This document shows positions 60,910 through 64,000 of a stretch of 64,000 bases of DNA, one piece after another. The notes beneath the pieces are model-generated. The model did no database searches, had not been told where the DNA came from, and worked only from the letters and a program-made list of their open reading frames with translations. Position 1 is the stretch's first letter; every line of letters begins with the position of its first letter. Location: assembly GCA_022578605.1 (NCBI GenBank), contig MU394084.1, positions 62,001-126,000 on the forward strand, written 5' to 3'. Source of the DNA: Camillea tinctor. Lineage: Eukaryota > Ascomycota > Sordariomycetes > Xylariales > Xylariaceae. The position numbers and the translations under genes were made by a program.

Positions 60910-63900
60910 TAGTCCTGAACTCTCGAGTGTCAAAGCCAAATAGTAGCGATAACCATGGAAAGTCAAGAAGTAGGACGCGTCGATATTTTTATTTCTTAAC
61001 ACTGTCAAGGTCTGGGGAACTTTAAACACCCCCTGACGACGAGGTTTGACGGGTGAGGCTTGCCTAGGTGTGACTGGGGGGTGGAGGGCAAGCTGTGGGT
61101 TAAATGACCAGGGCCCAGGAATATTACCGTAAGAGATAAAGAAATGCAGTACCAGGAAATGACACCACCAGGTGCTTGCTCCTTTGGGAGAGAGAGTGGA
61201 TAGGAATCGGAAGCGGAACCCGAAAGCCTCAGAGCTCACCACTAGGTTCTGCTGCAAGCCTATTCAGGACGCGACAGGAACAATGCGAGTATAGAACGAG
61301 GACGAGATAACCATGGAGCCGACAAGGGGAGGGAAGAGGGTAAATGGAAAATGGCGACAGGAGATTTAAGATCGGAGCGAGGATTCAGAATGCGACGATG
61401 AGAGGGACAGAAGGGAGCAGGGCCCACGATATTTGAGGTATAAGGTGAGGGAGAAACAAGGTACGGGGGGGGAGAGCAGTACGAAGAAGAGAAGTTGGTG
61501 GATATGCTGGATGCTTGGATGGATGCTTGGATGCTTGGATGCTGGATGCTCGAATGCTTGAACGCTGAATGCTGGAAATGGGGCTCAGTGTGCTATGGGG
61601 CTTGATAATGTATGTACGAAGTAGAGACTGTATGTATGTGTGTATGTGTATGCGTATGCGTAACTTGCTGTTACTTGGTCCCGAGATAATTAACAACAGC
61701 GATATGACTGCTTGTTTGGTACGAAAAAAGGACGTGCAATGCTTGCGATGCCTGCGGCAAAGCATGAAATGGTGAAAGTAGAGATCGAAGTTGGAGATTT
61801 TCTCTTACTCGGGGGAAGGGGGGTGGATGGATCAAGGTGTGTGGAACAGCGCATGGGGGGAAAACGTGACAAGGGGGCAAGGATTATCTGCACTTTAGAT
61901 GAAGTAGCCAATGGGGGGATGCCTGATCGAACCGAGAAGGACTTCGCTACCCAATAAGGTACCCGATGTCCGGGGCTAATATGTGGTGGACTACACCAGC
62001 AGGGGTCTTGCATGGATGGCAAGCTCGCTCGCGATTCCACAGGGAGCAAAGTAGCAGAGCGGTGTGTCCAGCTGAAGTATCGGTACCTCGATCTCTGCCT
62101 TGTTTCGACCGCGTGCCAAGTGCCCCCCGAAGTACACAAGACGAAACTCCGTCCAAGCATTGAATGGGCCCCTTGCTAAAGACACAATGCTCAGGCTAAG
62201 CTAGCAGTACATACGATCATGTACAAACTGTGCTATGCTCTTTTGGGACATCTTTTTTTTCCCCTTCCCTCTTTTCCGTTTCCCATACCAACAGTACGGT
62301 CATTCGTCACTTGTAAAGTGAAACGTGCTTATTGATAGAAAAAAGTTTTCCCACTAGTGCTAATTTCTTTACTAGTAGGAGCTGGTGTCAATCAAAAGCT
62401 GGTAGAGTGATGGTGGCGCTGATTCCTGAAAAAGAAAAAAGCCACCAACGCTTCATTGGAGAATTGGCATCGGCCCCACACACAAACTAACATCCACTAC
62501 TACCACCACCATCATCATTATCAATCACTATCACGCTTGTGAGGTGAGGATGAACGAGACCGGTACATAAAAGTCATCTTATCATCGATACTCAGAAGGG
62601 TAAGGGGCGTCCAAATTTTACACCGGGACCCATCGGCCGATTGGATTGGAGTAAATGATGTTTGTGTGTGGTCCATTGGCAAATAGTAAGTGAAAATAAG
62701 TGAAGAAAAAAAAGATTTGACTCGGGTATCTGGTTTCCGCTAACACGTTTTCACGTAGTGGCTGTAGCTGAAGCAAGACGTCTCATGTACCCGCGACGAG
62801 TGTGTGTGTATGCCTTTGCATTCTTCCCACTTCTGTTGGTACCTCATTTCCCACCCGTCACCTGTTGTTTCGCACTTGCGCCATCATCTGCTTAGAACCA
62901 CTGGGTAATTGCAACAAGACGACTTCAGTGTGGCTAGTGCAGCCGAGGCGACGTTGATCGTGAATGAAAGGGTGCACTGGTACCCGCCTCCGCCCTCCAC
63001 TTGGACTTGGGGCGTTGCAGGCACGTCAGCGTTCAATAGGTAGGGGTAGCCCTGGTGGGGACTTGAGTTTTTTTGGGCAATGGACCGCTGTCCTTGACCA
63101 TCGGGGACGCTAACTATTTGCCCACACATGCCCTGTTCCAGAAGAAGACCCCCCTAGTCGTTTGTGAAACAACATGCCCCCCTGCAATATGCCTCTCTTC
63201 TCGAGTCCGGACCTGGTCAGGCTTGCGACCGCCCCGCGATCTTCTGGAAGCGAGGGTAATCGATGTCGTGAATCTCAAATTGTCCAGTTTGCCCATCAAT
63301 TGGGTTATCTGATACTGTGCTGAGCAAGGATTCCTCGTCGCGCTCACTTGAGGCTGAAGCTTTGGGAAACCATTACTTGCAGTAACGCAACCGAAAGAGT
63401 CGCGGATAAAAAGAGAAAAAGAAAAAAAAAAACCACATGTATCCATATCGACGCGTCCATGCATCTAGATGTGACCTCAACCGGAGGTAACAGAAAGTGT
63501 AACAAAATATTAAAATAAAAATAAAAAAGAACCTACCGGGTCTGCATGCTCCTCTTTCACATATGGGCTATGAACCTGACGGTGGTGTGCCATTTTCATG
63601 ATCATTGCTAATTGATAAACTTGGGTCTTTTGCTTGTCGTCTGCTGTATCGAAATAAACGGGTCAGTTTAAAACAATGATAATCCATGATTCATGTTGGT
63701 CTCTCTCTCTCTCTTCTCTCCACAAGCCTCATCTCGGCCCAGCCGTTAGAAATGCCACGCGTTGAAAACATGTTATCAACGTGTTGGCGGAGGCACGCTA
63801 GAATCAACCGTGTTTTTCAAATGTCGATAAATCTCAAAATGTTTCCCCGCGTGTCTTGGAAGCCAGGATGAGCACTGTCTTCCTAAGACCCATGCGTGCA

Positions 63901-64000
63901 GTTTGTATAAGATTTGGGGAAATTAGGGTTTGCGGCCGTTGTCTGTCTATAGCTTGAGACTAGGAAAGTGGGTATACACTTACCAACATTAAATAAACGT
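60910..64000. other. medA upstream region and right edge
   Basis: About 3.1 kb with no supported gene. A possible 5' leader donor (CTAGTG|GTGAGC) lies near 61240 on the minus strand, so a spliced leader is likely. A GGATGCTT-type repeat lies at 61503-61575. Short frames on both strands at 61.7-62.2 kb and 62.9-63.5 kb lack coding features. A (TC)n run lies near 63701-63720. Confidence 0.5.
61503..61575. repeat. Degenerate 8-9 bp tandem repeat (GGATGCTT)
   Basis: About eight units: GGATGCTTGGATGGATGCTT, then GGATGCTTGGATGCTGGATG, then diverged CGAATGCTT, GAACGCTGAATGCTGGAAATG. It lies upstream of medA. The gradient from perfect to diverged units suggests expansion at the left end. Confidence 0.8.

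Noticed and set aside
60910..61257. Upstream continuation of the medA frame to 61257
   Set aside because: The added residues are unlike the family N-terminus and begin at TTG; a leader exon and intron explain the open frame better.

Overview
The window is nuclear DNA of a filamentous ascomycete (Pezizomycotina, most likely Sordariomycetes). The evidence is a Woronin-body HEX1 gene with a C-terminal SRL peroxisomal signal, a MedA-type conidiation regulator, short introns with GT...CTAAC...AG signals, GC-rich codon third positions, CT-rich tracts before start codons, and no operons, prokaryotic signals or CRISPR. The genus cannot be fixed from the sequence.

Layout. 1-6 kb has no supportable gene. 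6.1-14.9 kb holds three genes: a VMS1/ANKZF1 homologue (minus), an unrecognised Cys/Pro/His/Lys-rich protein gene (plus), and an RQC2/NEMF homologue (minus). 15.5-18.2 kb holds two decayed accessory genes in divergent orientation: a fungal hypothetical broken by a stop and frame changes, and a protein kinase broken by a deletion. 18.2-26.8 kb is gene-free. 27.0-29.0 kb carries hex1 with a long 5' coding extension, and 29.9-31.7 kb a bleomycin-hydrolase/aminopeptidase C gene on the same strand. 31.7-37.2 kb is gene-free. 37.3-40.0 kb (minus) encodes a large Ser/Arg-rich disordered protein with a conserved C-terminal domain. 40-49.8 kb is gene-free apart from a possible coding relic at 47.9-48.3 kb. 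49.9-50.6 kb is a small three-exon Cys-rich gene, 52.4-53.3 kb an intronless 2EXR-domain gene, and 58.1-60.9 kb (minus) a four-exon medA homologue. The rest is promoter-like and low-complexity sequence.

How the genes relate. The clearest functional link is between Vms1 and Rqc2, which act on the same substrate in ribosome-associated quality control: Rqc2 adds C-terminal Ala/Thr tails to nascent chains stalled on 60S subunits, and Vms1 releases those chains. Their genes lie about 3.4 kb apart, separated by one gene of unknown function that shares a ~950-bp divergent promoter with vms1. Hex1 (septal plugging) and medA (conidiation) are both developmental or structural genes of filamentous fungi, but nothing in the sequence ties them together. 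Intron boundaries were assigned by eye from frame continuity and splice signals, so exon ends are predictions.
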